A DNA stretch of 8,948 bases from Clostridia bacterium (GTDB lineage Bacteria; Bacillota; Clostridia; Christensenellales; UBA1242): positions 1-8,948 of the forward strand of contig JAEETG010000145.1 in NCBI GenBank assembly GCA_016290255.1. The letters run 5' to 3'. Numbering within the stretch: the first letter of the stretch is position 1; every line of letters begins with the position of its first letter. This document shows, one piece after another, positions 6,632 through 8,948 of the stretch. The position numbers and the translations under genes were made by a program. The notes under the pieces are model-generated. The model made no database searches. It saw nothing but the letters and a program-made list of their open reading frames with translations, and was not told the origin of the DNA.

Positions 6632-8185
6632 ATGCATTGGGCAGATGAAGTTGCACAAACACTCATTGAAAAGCACCCAGACACACAAGTTTTCACTTGT
6701 GCTTGTGGAATTAGTCCATCTGGGGTTGTGCACATTGGAAATTTTAGGGAAATTATCACAGCTTATTTTGTTGGAAAGGGATTGAAAGACCGAGGAAAAG
6801 ATGTTAGATTCATTTATTCTTGGGATTCTTTTGATAGGCTCAGAAAAATTGCAAAAGGAATTCCATTAGATGAAAAATATATTGGAATGCCATATAGTGA
6901 TGTTCCAGACCCATTTGGAACAGAAAACAGCTATGAAGAGCATTTTGAAAAACCACTTATGAAAGCTTTGGAAGAAATTGGAATTTCTTGCGAGTTTATT
7001 TTTCAGTCCAAAGAATACAAAAGCGGAAGATATACAAAGGGTATTATTGAGTCACTTCAAAAAAGAAAAGAAATTTATGACATTATGATGAGTTTCAAAA
7101 CTCAAGATGCAAATGATGAAGACAGAGAAAAGTATGTTCCATTGGAGCTATATTGCCAAAAATGTGGGCATGACTTCACCGAAGTTACAAAAGTTAGTAA
7201 CGACTGCACAAAACTTGATTATGTGTGCAAATGTGGTCACTCTGGTCAAGTTGATGTAACAAAAGACCACTGTGTGAAACTTGTGTGGAAAGTTGACTGG
7301 CCAATGCGTTGGAGAGAAGAAAAGGTTATGTTTGAGCCAGGTGGAAGAGACCACTCAAGCCAGGGCGGAAGTTATCAAGTGTCTTCTGTTATTGCAAGAC
7401 AAATTTTTGGAATTGAACCACCAACATACAGAATGTATGATTTCATTAACCTAAAAGGGCAAACAAAGAAAATTAGTTCAAGTTCAGGAACAGACATGTC
7501 ACCATCAACTCTTTTGAAAGTTTATGAACCAGCAGTTATGCTTTGGATGTTCACAAGATTTTTGCCAGAAAAGAGCTTTGACATTGCTCTTGACAGTGAT
7601 GTTTTGAAAATGTATCACGAGTTTGACAGAATGTATGCTAGTTACAAAGATGGCACTTGTGATGAAATGGTTAAAAGAATTATGGAGCTTGCGCTATCAA
7701 CAACAAACGAAAAAGATTTTGTTCCAGTGGATGCAAGTTTGATTGCATCATTTGCACCAATTGTGAACTTTGACCTAGATATGTTAACAGATTTGTTCCA
7801 CAAAATTGGTCAAAACTTCACAAAAGAGCAAATTAGGCCTAGATTTGAAAGAATCAAGCATTGGCTTGAAACATATTGCCCAGAAGAAATTGTTCGCTTA
7901 ATTCCAGAGAAAAATGATGATTTTGTTAAAACTATGAACGATGAAGAAAAGTTGTGGGTTAAAAAATTAACAGACGAAATGGAAAAGAAAGATTTGAGCG
8001 CGGAAGAAATGCAAACTCTTCTTTATGACATTCCAAAAATAAACGGAGAACAAGACAAAACAAGACAAAAAAGATTCTTTGAAATTGTTTACAATCTTCT
8101 TCTTGGAAAGAGTAAAGGGCCAAGATTATATCTTTTCTTAACAGCAATAGATAAACAAGATGCGCTAAAACTATTAAAAATATAA
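6632..8185 (+). CDS. lysK: Class I (archaeal-type) lysyl-tRNA synthetase
   Basis: This enzyme attaches lysine to tRNA-Lys. It belongs to class I, structurally unrelated to the class II LysS of most bacteria. The N-terminus MHWADEVA and CGISPSGVVHIGNFREI (25-41) match class I LysRS, with HIGN at 34-37 as the HIGH motif. Cysteines at 175, 178, 199 and 201 (CQKC, CKC) suggest a zinc-binding insertion. KVDWPMRWREEKVMFEPGGRDH, in two halves around 220-241, is the strongly conserved class I LysRS segment. The KMSKS loop is KISSSSG (280-286), lacking the later lysine of archaeal KMSGSKG but similar to other bacterial KISSS forms. The C-terminal part (about 340-517) should be the helical anticodon-binding region. 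The 517 residues are normal length. AAGGAGA (6617-6623) precedes the ATG by 8 bases. It is first in a unit with serS. Possible alternative gene name: lysS. Confidence 0.95.
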   Translation: MHWADEVAQTLIEKHPDTQVFTCACGISPSGVVHIGNFREIITAYFVGKGLKDRGKDVRFIYSWDSFDRLRKIAKGIPLDEKYIGMPYSDVPDPFGTENSYEEHFEKPLMKALEEIGISCEFIFQSKEYKSGRYTKGIIESLQKRKEIYDIMMSFKTQDANDEDREKYVPLELYCQKCGHDFTEVTKVSNDCTKLDYVCKCGHSGQVDVTKDHCVKLVWKVDWPMRWREEKVMFEPGGRDHSSQGGSYQVSSVIARQIFGIEPPTYRMYDFINLKGQTKKISSSSGTDMSPSTLLKVYEPAVMLWMFTRFLPEKSFDIALDSDVLKMYHEFDRMYASYKDGTCDEMVKRIMELALSTTNEKDFVPVDASLIASFAPIVNFDLDMLTDLFHKIGQNFTKEQIRPRFERIKHWLETYCPEEIVRLIPEKNDDFVKTMNDEEKLWVKKLTDEMEKKDLSAEEMQTLLYDIPKINGEQDKTRQKRFFEIVYNLLLGKSKGPRLYLFLTAIDKQDALKLLKI

Positions 8186-8189
8186 GGAG
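8184..8189 (+). promoter_or_regulatory. serS ribosome binding site overlapping the upstream stop codon
   Basis: AAGGAG uses the last two bases of the TAA stop of the class I LysRS gene and lies 6 bases before the serS ATG. This fixes the serS start and suggests translational coupling. Confidence 0.85.
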
Positions 8190-8195
8190 TAAGAA

Positions 8196-8948
8196 ATGAT
8201 TGACATAAACTTAATCAGAACAAATCCAGAACTAGTTAAGGAAAACATCAAGAAAAAGTTCCAAAACGAAAAATTAAAACTTGTTGACGAAGTGAAAGAG
8301 TTTGACGAAAAAGCAAGGGCTTTAAAACAAGAAACAGAGCAAAAAAGAAGTGAAAGGAAAAAACTTTCAGATGAAATTGGCGCTCTTATGCGTGACAAAA
8401 AGATTGATGAGGCAAACAAGATAAAAGAGCGTGTTACTTTAATCAATGGTCAAATTGAAGAAAGCGAAAAAGTTTTGGATGAACTAAGCGAAAAAATAAG
8501 AGAAAGAATGCTTGTTATTCCAAACATAATGGACTCGTCTGTTCCAATTGGGGAAGATGACTCCAAAAATGTGGAAATTGAAAAGTTTGGCGAGCCAAAA
8601 GTGCCAAAATATGAAATTCCATACAACGCCGACATTTTGGAAAGCTTTTGTGGTCTAGACAAAGAAAGCGCAGGAAGAACAAGTGGAAATGGTTTTTACT
8701 ATTTGATGGGTGATGCAGCAAGGCTTGTTTCAGCGATGATAAACTATGCAAGAGACTATATGATTGACAAAGGATTCATCTATGTTATTCCACCATTTAT
8801 GATTAGAAGTGATGTGGTGACTGGCGTTATGAGTTTTGCCGAAATGGATGCAATGATGTATAAGATTGAAGGGGAAGACCTATATTTGATTGGAACCAGT
8901 GAACACTCAATGATTGGAAAGTTTAAGGGGCAAATTCTAAAAGAAAGC
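8196..8948 (+). CDS. serS: Seryl-tRNA synthetase (3' end outside window)
   Basis: This class II synthetase charges tRNA-Ser and also supplies Ser-tRNA for selenocysteine where that pathway exists. Only the first 251 residues are in the window; about 420-430 are usual, so roughly 170 are missing with no stop before the edge. MIDINLIRTNPELVKENIKK is the typical start. Residues about 27-105 form the long antiparallel coiled-coil arm that grips the tRNA-Ser variable arm, rich in K and E. The catalytic domain begins near 115. SGNGFYYLMGDAARL (163-177) and the motif 1 region ending in IPPFMI (198-203) are clear. GTSEHSMIGKF (233-243) holds the serine-binding TxE element (T234, E236). Motifs 2 and 3 lie beyond the window. 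The ATG is 10 bases after the lysine synthetase stop, and its ribosome binding site AAGGAG (8184-8189) overlaps that stop codon, so the two genes are translationally close and co-transcribed. Confidence 0.96.
   Translation, partial: MIDINLIRTNPELVKENIKKKFQNEKLKLVDEVKEFDEKARALKQETEQKRSERKKLSDEIGALMRDKKIDEANKIKERVTLINGQIEESEKVLDELSEKIRERMLVIPNIMDSSVPIGEDDSKNVEIEKFGEPKVPKYEIPYNADILESFCGLDKESAGRTSGNGFYYLMGDAARLVSAMINYARDYMIDKGFIYVIPPFMIRSDVVTGVMSFAEMDAMMYKIEGEDLYLIGTSEHSMIGKFKGQILKES

Overview
The window looks like a chromosomal segment of a low-GC bacterium, most likely an uncultivated member of the Bacillota (Firmicutes) or a near relative. The evidence is A/T-rich DNA, strong AAGGAG-type ribosome binding sites, sigma-A-like promoters with 17-base spacers, a HelD-type helicase and a Firmicutes-like DnaB. 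TGA is used as a stop codon (end of argS), so this is not the Mycoplasma code. I see no IS element, phage gene, CRISPR array, tRNA or rRNA.

Layout, left to right. (1) Bases 1-1891, plus strand: the 3' part of a HelD-like superfamily 1 helicase gene, whose start lies outside the window. (2) 1963-3651, plus: argS, followed by a hairpin terminator with a perfect 12-bp stem. The hairpin is symmetrical and also ends the gene that converges on it. (3) 3702-4331, minus: an unrecognised 209-residue basic protein with its own good promoter. A perfect 14-bp palindrome lies a little further upstream. (4) 6424 down to 4498, minus: a two-gene unit of a small two-helix membrane protein with a charged coiled-coil tail, followed 19 bases later by dnaB, the replicative helicase. 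(5) 6425-6631: a divergent promoter region. (6) 6632-8948, plus: a class I (archaeal-type) lysyl-tRNA synthetase gene, followed 10 bases later by serS, which runs off the right edge.

Most of the window is housekeeping: three aminoacyl-tRNA synthetases (Arg, Lys, Ser), the replicative helicase and an RNA-polymerase-associated helicase. The points that deserve a second look are the class I LysRS in place of the usual class II enzyme, the membrane protein coupled to dnaB, the acidic C-terminal extension of DnaB, and the orphan 209-residue gene with the palindrome upstream. I do not see convincing evidence for a new defence, mobile or biosynthetic system. No gene-free stretch exceeds about 210 bases.
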